Shown: positions 28,647 through 37,369 of the stretch, one piece after another | Layout: each line of letters starts with the position of its first letter | How positions within the stretch are numbered: the first letter of the stretch is position 1 | Notes under the pieces: model-generated | Seen by the model: only the letters and a program-made list of their open reading frames with translations | The model's database searches: none | What the model was told of the DNA's origin: nothing | Assembly (NCBI GenBank): GCA_024123955.1 | Contig: CP099652.1 | Location: 5,828,001 to 5,892,000 of the forward strand | Length of the DNA: 64,000 bases | Source of the DNA: Oxalobacteraceae bacterium OTU3CINTB1 | GTDB taxonomy: Bacteria > Pseudomonadota > Gammaproteobacteria > Burkholderiales > Burkholderiaceae_D | Direction: 5' to 3' | Made by a program: the position numbers and the translations under genes

Positions 28647-30641
28647 TTATGCAATGACCAGTTTGACTTTCGCCACGACGTTTTCCACCGTGAAGCCGAA
28701 ATGCTTGAACAGCACGCCCGCCGGGGCCGATTCACCGAAGGTATCGATACCGACCACGGCGCCTTCCAGGCCGACATATTTGTACCAGAAATCGGTCACG
28801 CCGGCTTCGATGGCCACACGCGGTATGCCCTTGGTCAACACGGCTGCCTTGTAGGCGGCGTCCTGGCGGTCGAACACGTCGGTCGACGGCATCGACACCA
28901 CGCGCGCGGTGATGCCTTCGGCCTTGAGCGCGGAGGCGGCGGCGACGGCCAGCTCGACTTCCGAACCGGTGGCGATCAGGGTCACTTTGGCGTCGGCCGC
29001 TTCGCTCAGCACGTAGCCGCCACGGGCGACGTCGGCGATCTGCTCGGCGCTGCGCTCCTGGTACGGCAGGTTCTGGCGCGAGAAGATCAGGGTCGACGGG
29101 CCGTTCTTGCGCTTGACCGCCTCGCCCCACGCCACCGCCGATTCGACGGTGTCGCACGGACGCCAGTTGTCCAGGTTGGGGATCAGGCGCATCGACGAGA
29201 TGTGCTCGACCGACTGGTGGGTCGGGCCGTCTTCGCCCAGGCCGATCGAGTCGTGGGTGAACACGAAGATCGAACGCAGCTTCATCAGCGCGGCCATGCG
29301 CAGCGCGTTGCGGCTGTAGTCGGAGAAGGTCAGGAAGGTCGCGCCGAACGGGATGAAACCACCGTGCAGGGTGATGCCGTTCATGATCGCGCTCATGCCG
29401 AATTCGCGCACGCCGTAGTTGACGTGGTTGCCGGGCTTGCCCGAACGGACGGCGATCGATTCCTTCCAGTTGGTCAGGTTCGAGCTGGTCAGGTCGGCCG
29501 AGCCGCCCAGGAATTCCGGCAGCACCGGCGCCAGCGCCTGGATGGCGTTCTGGCTGGCCTTGCGGGTGGCGATGTTTTCCTTTTTCTCCACGCACGAGGC
29601 GATGGCGGCGGCCAGCGCGCCGTCGAAGGCGGCCGGCAGTTCGCCGTTCATGCGGCGGGTCAGCTCGGCCGCTTCGGCCGGGAACTGGGCGGTGTACTCG
29701 GCGAACTTCGCGTTCCATTCGGACTCGACCTTGGCGCCGGACGCTTTCGCGTCCCACGCCGTGTACAGCTCGGCCGGGATCTCGAACGGCACCGACGTCC
29801 AGACCAGGTGTTCGCGCACGGCGGCGATTTCCTTGTCGCCCAGCGCGGCGCCGTGGACCTTGTCGCCGCCCTGCAGGTTCGGCGAACCCTTGCCGATGAT
29901 GGTTTTGCAGCAGATCAGGGTCGGCTTGTCCGAGGTCTTGGCGGCGGCGATCGCGGCCGACACGGCGCCCACGTCATGGCCGTCGACCGCGCGGATGACG
30001 TTCCAGCCGTAGGCTTCGAAGCGGCCCGGGGTGTCGTCGGTGAACCAGCCTTCGACCTTGCCGTCGATCGAGATGCCGTTGTCGTCGTACAGGGCGATCA
30101 GCTTGTTCAGGCCCAGGGTGCCGGCCAGCGCGCACACCTCGTGCGAGATGCCTTCCATAAGGCAGCCGTCGCCGACGAAGGCGTACGTGTAGTGATCGAC
30201 GACTTCCACGCCCGGCTTGTTGAATTCGCTGGCCAGCAGGTATTCGGACAGCGCCATGCCGACCGCGTTGGCCAGGCCCTGGCCCAGCGGACCGGTGGTC
30301 GTTTCCACACCAGGCGTGACGTCCACTTCCGGGTGGCCGGGGGTCTTCGAGTGCATCTGGCGGAACGCCTTGATGTCGTCCATCGTCACCGCGTAACCGG
30401 AGAGGTGCAACAGCGCGTAGTGCAGCATCGAGCCGTGGCCGTTCGACAACAGGAAGCGGTCGCGATTCGCCCATTTCGGGTTGGCCGGGTTGTGGCTGTA
30501 ATGGCCACTCCACAGCGCAACGGCGATCTCGGCCATGCCCATCGGCATGCCTGGGTGGCCGGAATTGGCCTTCTGGACGGCGTCCATTGCAAGCGCGCGG
30601 ATCGCGTTAGCCATTTGGGTGTGCGGGAGCGTAGTGTTCAT
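28647..30641 (-). CDS. tkt: Transketolase
   Basis: Thiamine-diphosphate enzyme that moves two-carbon units in the pentose phosphate pathway. From the ATG at 30641 ([17 protein letters not shown]) it has 664 residues, matching the family. Landmarks: '[21 protein letters not shown]' in pieces at the N-terminus, the cofactor motif '[18 protein letters not shown]', and '[16 protein letters not shown]' in the pyrimidine domain. No strong ribosome site is seen before any candidate ATG, so the exact start is open. It supplies erythrose 4-phosphate, a substrate of the AroG enzyme in this window. Confidence 0.97.
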   Translation of the reverse strand: MNTTLPHTQMANAIRALAMDAVQKANSGHPGMPMGMAEIAVALWSGHYSHNPANPKWANRDRFLLSNGHGSMLHYALLHLSGYAVTMDDIKAFRQMHSKTPGHPEVDVTPGVETTTGPLGQGLANAVGMALSEYLLASEFNKPGVEVVDHYTYAFVGDGCLMEGISHEVCALAGTLGLNKLIALYDDNGISIDGKVEGWFTDDTPGRFEAYGWNVIRAVDGHDVGAVSAAIAAAKTSDKPTLICCKTIIGKGSPNLQGGDKVHGAALGDKEIAAVREHLVWTSVPFEIPAELYTAWDAKASGAKVESEWNAKFAEYTAQFPAEAAELTRRMNGELPAAFDGALAAAIASCVEKKENIATRKASQNAIQALAPVLPEFLGGSADLTSSNLTNWKESIAVRSGKPGNHVNYGVREFGMSAIMNGITLHGGFIPFGATFLTFSDYSRNALRMAALMKLRSIFVFTHDSIGLGEDGPTHQSVEHISSMRLIPNLDNWRPCDTVESAVAWGEAVKRKNGPSTLIFSRQNLPYQERSAEQIADVARGGYVLSEAADAKVTLIATGSEVELAVAAASALKAEGITARVVSMPSTDVFDRQDAAYKAAVLTKGIPRVAIEAGVTDFWYKYVGLEGAVVGIDTFGESAPAGVLFKHFGFTVENVVAKVKLVIA

Positions 30642-30706
30642 GGTGTAAGTAAGTGCGGGAGGTTTGGAATCCTGGAGCTGCCAACTGCCGTGCTGCTGAA
30701 CGCAGT

Positions 30707-30712
30707 ATTCTA
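30707..30712 (-). promoter_or_regulatory. Possible -10 element of tkt-gapA
   Basis: TAGAAT in the context GGTAGAATAC lies 66 bases before the tkt start. The -35 position is poor (TAGGCC), so the assignment is tentative. Confidence 0.3.
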
Positions 30713-30767
30713 CCAGAGCCCACCCCGGCGGCCTAAAATTGGCGGATTTGCAACGGCCCAAACGCCA

Positions 30768-30798
30768 AATGCCGCCCGGTCGTCAACCGGGCGGCATT
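30768..30798 (-). terminator. Hairpin after the Oar-like receptor gene
   Basis: Thirteen-base perfect stem AATGCCGCCCGGT / ACCGGGCGGCATT with a CGTCA loop lies 34 bases after the stop at 30832. No clear T run follows on the minus strand, so efficiency is uncertain. Confidence 0.6.
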
Positions 30799-30831
30799 AT
30801 CAAACCAACAAGCAGAGGTTTGGAACTTGTT

Positions 30832-33800
30832 TTAGAACTTGTAGCTGTACTCGGCGGTCAGCTTGACCGAGCGCGGCGCGGTATAGCTGATCACGTTGCC
30901 GTACAGGGCGTTCGGACCCCGCCCGGTGTTGTACGACTCGGTCTGGTTCTGGGCGGTCTTGCGGTCGAAGACGTTGAAGACGTCGGCGCGCAGGATCAAG
31001 CCTTTCAGGAAACTCGGGCTATAGGCCAGGTTCAGGTCGAGGCGGGTGTCCCAGGGCATGCGGCCCCGGCTGCCGCGCGCCGCCGCCTGGTCGTTACAGA
31101 AGAAGAACTCCGAACCGTAGCCGGTGGCGTCGTTTTTGGCGATGTAGTACGAATCGGGCAAGTTGCCGATGCAGTTTTTGGGCCGTCCCGAAGCGAGCAG
31201 CAGGTTGCCGCCGACGGTGAACTGGTCGGTGAACTGGTAGAACCCGTAGGCCTTTATCTGGTGCTTGCGGTCGTTCGGCAGCAAGCCGTCCGAGTTCAGC
31301 GACAACTCCGGATAGTCGAACACCGCTGTGGTCGAGACGTCGGCCTGGCCCGAATCGGAACGGGTCTGGCCTTCGGTGTTGCCCTTGTTGCGCGACAAGG
31401 TGTAGTTGATCTTGCCGTACCAGCCGTTGCGCAGCGGGTGTTCGGCGAACAGGTCCAGCGCCGCGTAGCTGCGCTTGACTTCGGGATAGCCCAGCTCGGC
31501 CGCCGTCAGGTGCACCGGCGTCAGCTTGGAACCGTCGCCGGCGTAATCGACCAGGAAGTCGTTGTCCTTGCCCGGATTGAACAGCGCGCAATTGAACACG
31601 AAGTTGTTCTCGATACCATTATCGGCCGCGTACTTGTCGAACGGACGCTGGTCGCAGAAGTCGTCGATGGTCGATTTCAGTTTGCGGTACGTGACTTTGG
31701 CGCCGAAGTTCAGGCTGGGCGAGTAGGCCCGCTCGAAGCCCAGGATCAGCTCGTCCTGGTACAGCGAGTCCATGTTCTGGGCGGCCACGCCGCGCGGGTC
31801 CTTCGACTGGCCGAACTCGTTGTTGGCCGAGTACAGCGCGCCCAGCGCGCGCAGACCGGTCGGCGCGCCGGTGGCCGGATCGACCCCCGTGTAGGTATAG
31901 AACTCCGACGTGTTGAGCGAGGCGCCGGCAGCGCGCACGGCGACGTTGGTCGGCATTTGCAGATGGTAGCGGCCGGCGTTGGCGAACACCTTGAGCGACG
32001 AGTCGCCGAACGCGTCCCAGGTGGCGCCGAAGCGCGGCGCCAATTGGTGGCGCATCGACACGTAAGGCTGGCCGTCGCCGTTGTAGTTGGTGAACTGCTC
32101 GTTGCGCAGGCCGGCCTTGAGGATGATCTTGGCGGTTGCCTGCCAGGTGTCCTCGATGTACTGGGCGTCCTGGTCGACCGAGGGTGTCGACACGCCCGAC
32201 GACAGCACCCGGCTGACGTAGTAACCCTGGCTGCCGAAGCCGCCGTTGGTGGCCGGCGCCGGGATGGCCGAGTTGATCGGCACGTTCGGGTCCTTGGCGA
32301 AGGCGTAGACCCAGGTGCCGCCGCCGGCGCGGCTGTTGCCGGCCTTCGAGCTGATCTTGTTCTGGTCGGCGCCGAGGCGGATGGTGTGGTCCCCCACCTT
32401 GTACTGCAGGTTCAGGTTCATCACCTTCTGCTCGTCGAAGGCGCCCGGCGCCAGGATGTTGCCGGTGGTGGTCTGCGGGCTGTTGTAGCTGAAGCCGGGG
32501 ATGCGCGCCGTTTCCGGCGCGGTGACCTGGAACATGGTCGGGTTATAGCCGACCGGATCGTACACGTGCTCGGTCCGGCTTTTGCCCACCATGGCCGTTA
32601 AGGTCACGTCGTCGGACAGGTTGCCGGTGTAGTTGAGGATCTTGATCTCGGCGCCGACGCGGGCGGCCACCGGCGTCGGGCCATAGCTTTCGTAGTGGGC
32701 GCCGCCGGTCTTGGCGCCATGCGCCAGGGTGTTGTAGTCGTAGCTGTAGTAGGTGCGGTCCGACTTCGGATCGTCGTTGATGTAGGTCCCTTCCAGGCGG
32801 TGGTTGTCGTTGATGTTCCAGTCGACCTTGACCAGGCCGCGATTGATGGTGTCGCGCCGCTCCTCCCAGCCGGTGTTGAGCGCCGTGCTGTCGGCGTTGG
32901 CGCGGCTGTTGTCGATGTCGGTCTTGGTGCGCTCGATATTGGCGTACAAGAACAGCGTGTCCTTGATGATCGGGCCGCTGACATAGACGTTGGCGATGGT
33001 GTTGTCGCGGGTGTTGTCCTGGTTATACCGGTACAGTTTGCCGTCGGTCGCCAGGCCGTTGTTGCCGTAATAGATGTTCTTTTCGGTCGCGCGCAACGAG
33101 TTCGGCTCGATGCTGACGCTGCCGCCCGCCTCCCAGGTGTTGGTGCCGCTCTTGGTCGAGATGTTGATCACGCCGCCGGTCGAACGGCCGAATTCGGCGC
33201 CGAAGCCGCCGGTGAGGATTTGCGCGCCGCCGATGGCGCCGAACGGCAGTTCGGAGGTGCCGACCTGGAAAAGCACGTTGGTGACGGGGAAGCCGTTGAT
33301 ATAGAAGGCGTTTTCGGATGCGGCCGAACCGCCGAAGCTCGGCGCGTTGCCGTCGCCGTAGCGCGAGTCGCCGCGCGTGGTGTTGGGCGCGAGCTGGATG
33401 ATCGACGCCACCGACGGCGTGATCGGCAGCTTGGCCAGCTCGCTGGCGGTAAACGACACGCCGCTGTTGGTGTTGGAAATGTCGATGCGGCTGCGGCGGC
33501 CGGTCACCTGCACCGCCTGCACGGCGCCGGTGAAGGAAGCGTTGACGCCCTGGCCGATTTGCACCTCGACTTCATTGCTGCCGACCACTTTGCCGTCGCG
33601 CACCAACTGGACCGTGTAGCGGCCCACCGGCAACGCGGTAAGCTGGTAGCGCCCACCCGCTTCCGGTAGCGCCGTCCGCTTTAAGCCGGTTTGCTTGTTC
33701 TCCACCACGATCGAGGCGCCGGACGGCGATTCGACCTGGCCGAAAATATTACCCGAGGCGTTGGATTGCGCCATCGCCGGCTGGGTCACCGCCACCGTCA

Positions 33801-33858
33801 ACGCCGCCGTGCCGAAGGCGATCGACAGCGCATTCACTAAGACTGTTTTCCTGAACAT
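30832..33858 (-). CDS. TonB-dependent receptor with N-terminal carboxypeptidase-regulatory-like domain (Oar-like, 1008 aa)
   Basis: Differs from the other receptors here. After a signal peptide ending 'TQPAMAQ', residues ~35-110 form a beta-sandwich of carboxypeptidase regulatory type ('GNIFGQVESPSGASIVVENKQ', in pieces 'GGRYQLTALPVGRYTVQLV'). The plug follows ('VQVTGRRSRIDISNTNSGVSF', 'GAIGGAQILTGGFGAEFGRS'). The barrel ends 'PRSVKLTAEYSYKF'. This layout is that of Oar-type/adhesion-like receptors, which in other bacteria handle peptides or extracellular protein. The start codon follows GGGAA. The upstream region is AT-rich and holds a perfect 14-base palindrome. It is probably monocistronic. 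Ligand not known. Confidence 0.92.
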   Translation of the reverse strand: MFRKTVLVNALSIAFGTAALTVAVTQPAMAQSNASGNIFGQVESPSGASIVVENKQTGLKRTALPEAGGRYQLTALPVGRYTVQLVRDGKVVGSNEVEVQIGQGVNASFTGAVQAVQVTGRRSRIDISNTNSGVSFTASELAKLPITPSVASIIQLAPNTTRGDSRYGDGNAPSFGGSAASENAFYINGFPVTNVLFQVGTSELPFGAIGGAQILTGGFGAEFGRSTGGVINISTKSGTNTWEAGGSVSIEPNSLRATEKNIYYGNNGLATDGKLYRYNQDNTRDNTIANVYVSGPIIKDTLFLYANIERTKTDIDNSRANADSTALNTGWEERRDTINRGLVKVDWNINDNHRLEGTYINDDPKSDRTYYSYDYNTLAHGAKTGGAHYESYGPTPVAARVGAEIKILNYTGNLSDDVTLTAMVGKSRTEHVYDPVGYNPTMFQVTAPETARIPGFSYNSPQTTTGNILAPGAFDEQKVMNLNLQYKVGDHTIRLGADQNKISSKAGNSRAGGGTWVYAFAKDPNVPINSAIPAPATNGGFGSQGYYVSRVLSSGVSTPSVDQDAQYIEDTWQATAKIILKAGLRNEQFTNYNGDGQPYVSMRHQLAPRFGATWDAFGDSSLKVFANAGRYHLQMPTNVAVRAAGASLNTSEFYTYTGVDPATGAPTGLRALGALYSANNEFGQSKDPRGVAAQNMDSLYQDELILGFERAYSPSLNFGAKVTYRKLKSTIDDFCDQRPFDKYAADNGIENNFVFNCALFNPGKDNDFLVDYAGDGSKLTPVHLTAAELGYPEVKRSYAALDLFAEHPLRNGWYGKINYTLSRNKGNTEGQTRSDSGQADVSTTAVFDYPELSLNSDGLLPNDRKHQIKAYGFYQFTDQFTVGGNLLLASGRPKNCIGNLPDSYYIAKNDATGYGSEFFFCNDQAAARGSRGRMPWDTRLDLNLAYSPSFLKGLILRADVFNVFDRKTAQNQTESYNTGRGPNALYGNVISYTAPRSVKLTAEYSYKF

Positions 33859-34407
33859 GTGTTTTCCCGATTAAGAAGATTTGCCTTGTGGGCACCATTG
33901 CCCGTTGTCTCTCTGACGGAGATCTGTTTACCAATAATCACAGTTCGTGAAATTTCACGGCCTGCGCAACCGATAACACCATGGACAGAATTGCACTGTC
34001 AATGAAGGCACTTTCATAATGCAAGAAAACAACGAGATGACTAAAAAACAGGCAAATCCAAACGAATTGTATACAGTATCCAATAATATTACTTTACGAT
34101 GGAGCCACACATTCCCCCTACAATAAATGCCAGTTACATTTTTTATTCAGCCTAAAATGCCATTATCGATATTAAGTTTTATATTTAAGACCTTTTCAGA
34201 ATTTTAGTTAAAGCGTGAAAACGTCGTTCACGCCAACTTCCCATCTTGGTGCGGATTTTAATCACGAACCCGACCTTTGCACAAATATCGCGCCACCTCG
34301 CACCACAATCGCGCCAATTTTGTAACTTCCAGTCATAACCATAAGTAAGTCACCAAGACGCTTGCACAGCGATTAAAATTGTCGGTCACCACCGACCGGA
34401 CTTTTGC
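33859..34407. other. AT-rich gene-free region between the Oar-like receptor and rsmE
   Basis: About 550 bases with no supportable ORF and clearly lower GC than its surroundings from about 33960 to 34330. It holds the palindrome at 33946 and a hairpin GTCGGT-CACC-ACCGAC at 34381-34396 just before rsmE. It must carry divergent promoters. Confidence 0.6.
33946..33959. promoter_or_regulatory. Perfect palindrome upstream of the Oar-like receptor
   Basis: CGTGAAATTTCACG, 14 bases, 88 bases before the start codon. Likely an operator by size and position; the regulator is not evident. Confidence 0.45.
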
Positions 34408-35133
34408 ATGCCCCGCTTTCACATTCCCCAGCCGCTGGCCGTCGGCCAGCTCGTCACCCTGCCCGACACCGTGGCACATCACATCCAGGTGCTGCGGCTG
34501 GCCCAGGGCGAGCTGATCACGCTGTTCAACGGCGAAGGGGGCGAATACAGCGCCTCCTTGGTTCAGATCGAACGCCGCAGCGCCACCGTCGAGATCAAGG
34601 CCCACCATGCGCGCGACGTCGAACTGCCGTTCGCCGTCACCCTGGCGCAGGCGCTGCCGGAAGGGACCAAGATGGACTGGATCATCGAGAAGGCCATCGA
34701 GCTGGGCGTGTCGGGCTTCCAGCCGCTCGCGGCGCAGCGCTGCGTGGTGCGCCTGTCGGCCGAGCGCGCGGAAAAAAAGATGGGGCACTGGCGCGGCATC
34801 ATCGAATCGGCGTCCGAGCAGAGCGGGCGCAACCGGCTGGCCCGGCTGGCCCGGCTGCAGGACTACAAGCAATGGATCACGCAGCAGGACATGCACCGCC
34901 GCATCATCCTGACGCCGCGCGCGCAGCAGTCGCTGCCGGACTGGGCGCGCCACCAGGGAGCGCAGGCGGTCACGCTGGTGATCGGCCCCGAGGGCGGCCT
35001 GAGCGAGCAGGAGGAAGAACTGGCGCTGCGTCACGGCGCGCTGCCGCTGTCGATGGGCCCGCGCATCCTGCGCACCGAGACGGCGGCGCTGGCGGCCGTC
35101 GGCGCGCTGAGCGCGATCTGGGGCGGGATGTAG
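34408..35133 (+). CDS. rsmE: 16S rRNA (uracil1498-N3)-methyltransferase
   Basis: SPOUT-class methyltransferase that modifies U1498 of 16S rRNA in the assembled 30S subunit. The 241 residues match the family. The N-terminal PUA-like part ('HHIQVLRLAQGELITLFNG') is followed by the SPOUT knot with 'IGPEGGLSEQEEELA' and 'GPRILRTETAALAAVGAL', the cofactor-binding signature. No operon partner is evident: the next gene starts 168 bases on, after repeat-like sequence. Confidence 0.96.
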   Translation: MPRFHIPQPLAVGQLVTLPDTVAHHIQVLRLAQGELITLFNGEGGEYSASLVQIERRSATVEIKAHHARDVELPFAVTLAQALPEGTKMDWIIEKAIELGVSGFQPLAAQRCVVRLSAERAEKKMGHWRGIIESASEQSGRNRLARLARLQDYKQWITQQDMHRRIILTPRAQQSLPDWARHQGAQAVTLVIGPEGGLSEQEEELALRHGALPLSMGPRILRTETAALAAVGALSAIWGGM

Positions 35134-35152
35134 TTACACGCCGCACACGTAG

Positions 35153-35182
35153 GGCGGATTAGCGCGCAGCGCGTAATTTGCC
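35153..35182. repeat. Imperfect GGCGGATTA palindrome
   Basis: GGCGGATTA (35153-35161) and TAATTTGCC (35174-35182) flank a GCGCGCAGCGCG core. The outer arms pair with two G-T type mismatches. Two GCCAAGCGCC direct repeats follow (from 35180). It resembles the common GGCGGATTA...TAATCCGCC intergenic palindrome of proteobacteria; the function is unknown. Confidence 0.45.
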
Positions 35183-35301
35183 AAGCGCCGCCAAGCGCCG
35201 CCAGCAGCGCCTGCCCTCCCCCTACCTTCGGGTTAGTATTGTCGAACCGCCATCCGTGCTCTACTCTATAGATTCCACACACTTTCTATTGAAGAGGCCA
35301 C

Positions 35302-35853
35302 ATGAGCAAAATCGTCATCGTCTATCACTCCGGTTATGGACATACCAAACGTGTCGCCGAGTACGTCAGTGAGGGCGCCGGTGGCGAACTGCTGGCCATC
35401 GACGCCGAGGGCAACCTGCCCGACGGCGCCTGGGAAACGCTGGCGGCGGCCGACGCCATCATCTTCGGCACGCCGACCTATATGGGCGGCCCGAGCTGGC
35501 AGTTCAAGAAATTCGCCGACGCCAGCTCCAAGGTCTGGTTCGGCAGCGGCTGGAAGGACAAGGTCTTCGGCGGCTTCACCAACAGCGCCAGCTTCAGCGG
35601 CGACAAGCAAAACACCCTGGTCTACCTGAACACGCTCGCTTCGCAGCACGGCGGCATCTGGGTCAGCCTGGGCATGCTGCCGTCGAACACCAAGGCCGCC
35701 CAGCGCACCGACCTCAACAACATCGGCGGCTCGGTCGGTGCCATGGCGCAGTCGCCGTCGGACGCCGGTGTCGATGAAATCCCGCAAGGCGACCTCGACA
35801 CCGCCAAGGCCTACGGCGCGCGCGTCGCCGCCATCGCCGCGCGCCTGAAATAA
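35302..35853 (+). CDS. Flavodoxin-like/WrbA-type NAD(P)H:quinone reductase family protein
   Basis: FMN-binding flavodoxin fold: the phosphate loop 'VYHSGYGHTKRVAEYV' at residues 7-22, 'GTPTYMGGPSWQFKKFADAS' in the middle, and the flavin-contact region 'FGGFTNSASFSGDKQNTL'. At 183 residues it is slightly shorter than classical WrbA. A cytoplasmic quinone reductase or electron carrier role follows from the family. GAAGAGG lies upstream of the ATG. A terminator follows, so it appears monocistronic. Confidence 0.88.
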   Translation: MSKIVIVYHSGYGHTKRVAEYVSEGAGGELLAIDAEGNLPDGAWETLAAADAIIFGTPTYMGGPSWQFKKFADASSKVWFGSGWKDKVFGGFTNSASFSGDKQNTLVYLNTLASQHGGIWVSLGMLPSNTKAAQRTDLNNIGGSVGAMAQSPSDAGVDEIPQGDLDTAKAYGARVAAIAARLK

Positions 35854-35882
35854 GCGCGCGACCGCAGCCACAACTCCCCGCG

Positions 35883-35920
35883 AAAACCCGCGCGCGCCGC
35901 CAGGCCGCGCGGGTTTTTTT
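35883..35920 (+). terminator. Terminator after the flavodoxin-like gene
   Basis: Eleven-base stem AAAACCCGCGC / GCGCGGGTTTT followed by T to 35920. Confidence 0.88.
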
Positions 35921-36000
35921 GTCGGCGCGCCCCGGCAGGCACGCTATAATTTTTCTTCTGGCAACCGCCAGTTTCCACCATAAAAGAAAAGAGTCCGTTC

Positions 36001-37284
36001 ATGGCTGACCCCGAAATCGCGATCCTGGAAGCCGCCGCCATCCAGGCCGCCAAAGCCGGCAAGGAAGAAGACGCCGCCCGCCTGTGGGCGCGCGTGCTGG
36101 AGCTGGCGCCGGCCCATCCGCTGGCGCTCGCCGCGCTGGGCAAGCGCGCCTTCCGCTACGGCGACCACGCCACCGCCCGCCTTGCGTTCGAGCGCCTGGT
36201 GCAGGCCACCCCGGACGATCCGCAAGCCTGGATCAACCTGGCGCTGGCCTGCCAGGCGCAAAAGGACGAAGCGGCCGAGCAGACCGCGATCCACAACGCC
36301 CTGGTGGCCGACCCTTCCAATATGGTGGCGCTGATCCTGCGCGCCAACCTGCTCGAGCGCCAAGGCAAGACCCACCAGTCGGCGTCGGTCTACGGCGCAG
36401 TGACCCAGGTCGCCCCGCCGCTGGAGCAGCTCGACCCGGGCATGCGCGACGCGGTCGAGCACGCGAGGAAATACGTCGGCGACTACCAGGCCGGCTACGG
36501 CCGCTTCCTCGATCAGTTCCTCGAGCAGCAATACCAGCGCCACGCCGGCGAAGACCTGCGCCGCTTCCGCGAATCGGTCGACATCATGGTCGGGCGCAAG
36601 CGCCGCTACGAGTCCGAGTCGATGCTGTACCACTACCCGGGCCTGGTGCCGACGCCGTTCCTGGCGCGCGCCGACTTCCCGTGGCTCGACGCGATCGAGG
36701 CCGGCACCGACACCATCCGCGACGAGTTCCTGGCGGTGCTGCAACAGGAGGACGGCTTCACGCCCTACCTGACCTACGCCGACGACGTGCCGCACAACCA
36801 GTTCGCAGAGTTGAACAACTCACCGCGCTGGAGCGCCTTCCATTTAATCAAGGACGGCGCGCCGGTCGCGGCGAACGCTGCGCAATGTCCGCGCACCATG
36901 GCCCTGCTGGGCGGGGCGCCGCAGCCCGAGCAGGCCGGGCGCACGCCAACCGCGATGTTCTCGCTGCTCAAGCCCAAGACCCGCATCCCGCCGCACGTGG
37001 GCGTGAGCAATGCGCGCCTGGTGACCCACCTGCCGCTGATCGTGCCGCCCGGTTGCGGCTTCCGCGTGGCCAACGAGACGCGCCAGTGGGTGCCGGGCCA
37101 GGCATGGGTGTTCGACGACACCATCGAGCACGAGGCGTGGAACGACAGCGACAAGCTGCGCGTGGTGCTGATCTTCGACATCTGGCACCCGCACCTGTCG
37201 CCGGCCGAGCGCGACATGATCAGCGCCATGACCGTGGCCATGAACGCGTTCCAGCAGGGTGGCGATCCGGTCGACTATTCGTAG
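36001..37284 (+). CDS. TPR-containing aspartyl/asparaginyl beta-hydroxylase family protein
   Basis: The first ~170 residues are tetratricopeptide-like helices ('LEAAAIQAAKAGKEEDAARLW', in repeats). The C-terminal ~200 residues form a cupin-type 2-oxoglutarate/Fe(II) dioxygenase domain of the AspH/LpxO family, with iron and cosubstrate residues in 'IPPHVGVSNARLVTHLPL', 'FDDTIEHEAWN' and 'KLRVVLIFDIWHP'. No signal peptide, so it acts in the cytoplasm. The family hydroxylates Asp/Asn side chains or lipid A acyl chains; with TPRs a protein substrate is more likely, which is inference. Followed by two hairpins. Confidence 0.9.
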   Translation: MADPEIAILEAAAIQAAKAGKEEDAARLWARVLELAPAHPLALAALGKRAFRYGDHATARLAFERLVQATPDDPQAWINLALACQAQKDEAAEQTAIHNALVADPSNMVALILRANLLERQGKTHQSASVYGAVTQVAPPLEQLDPGMRDAVEHARKYVGDYQAGYGRFLDQFLEQQYQRHAGEDLRRFRESVDIMVGRKRRYESESMLYHYPGLVPTPFLARADFPWLDAIEAGTDTIRDEFLAVLQQEDGFTPYLTYADDVPHNQFAELNNSPRWSAFHLIKDGAPVAANAAQCPRTMALLGGAPQPEQAGRTPTAMFSLLKPKTRIPPHVGVSNARLVTHLPLIVPPGCGFRVANETRQWVPGQAWVFDDTIEHEAWNDSDKLRVVLIFDIWHPHLSPAERDMISAMTVAMNAFQQGGDPVDYS

Positions 37285-37312
37285 GCAGCGCCGGCGCCAA
37301 CGGCGCCGGCAT

Positions 37313-37347
37313 AAAAAAAAGGCGCTCAGCCGAAGCTGAGCGCCTTT
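37313..37347. terminator. Bidirectional terminator between convergent genes
   Basis: Thirteen-base perfect stem AAAGGCGCTCAGC / GCTGAGCGCCTTT (37318-37330, 37335-37347) with a CGAA loop. Eight A at 37313-37320 give a strong T run on the minus strand, for the receptor at 37370. A second hairpin, GCCGGCGCC-AAC-GGCGCCGGC, precedes it from 37290. Confidence 0.85.
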
Positions 37348-37369
37348 GTCACATCCGGATCCGATCGGC

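Noticed and set aside
33749..33934. 61-codon minus-strand frame over the start of the Oar-like receptor
   Set aside because: Overlaps the receptor's signal peptide in another frame and lacks a ribosome site.
35180..35206. GCCAAGCGCC direct repeats as a CRISPR or iteron array
   Set aside because: Only two short copies without spacers.
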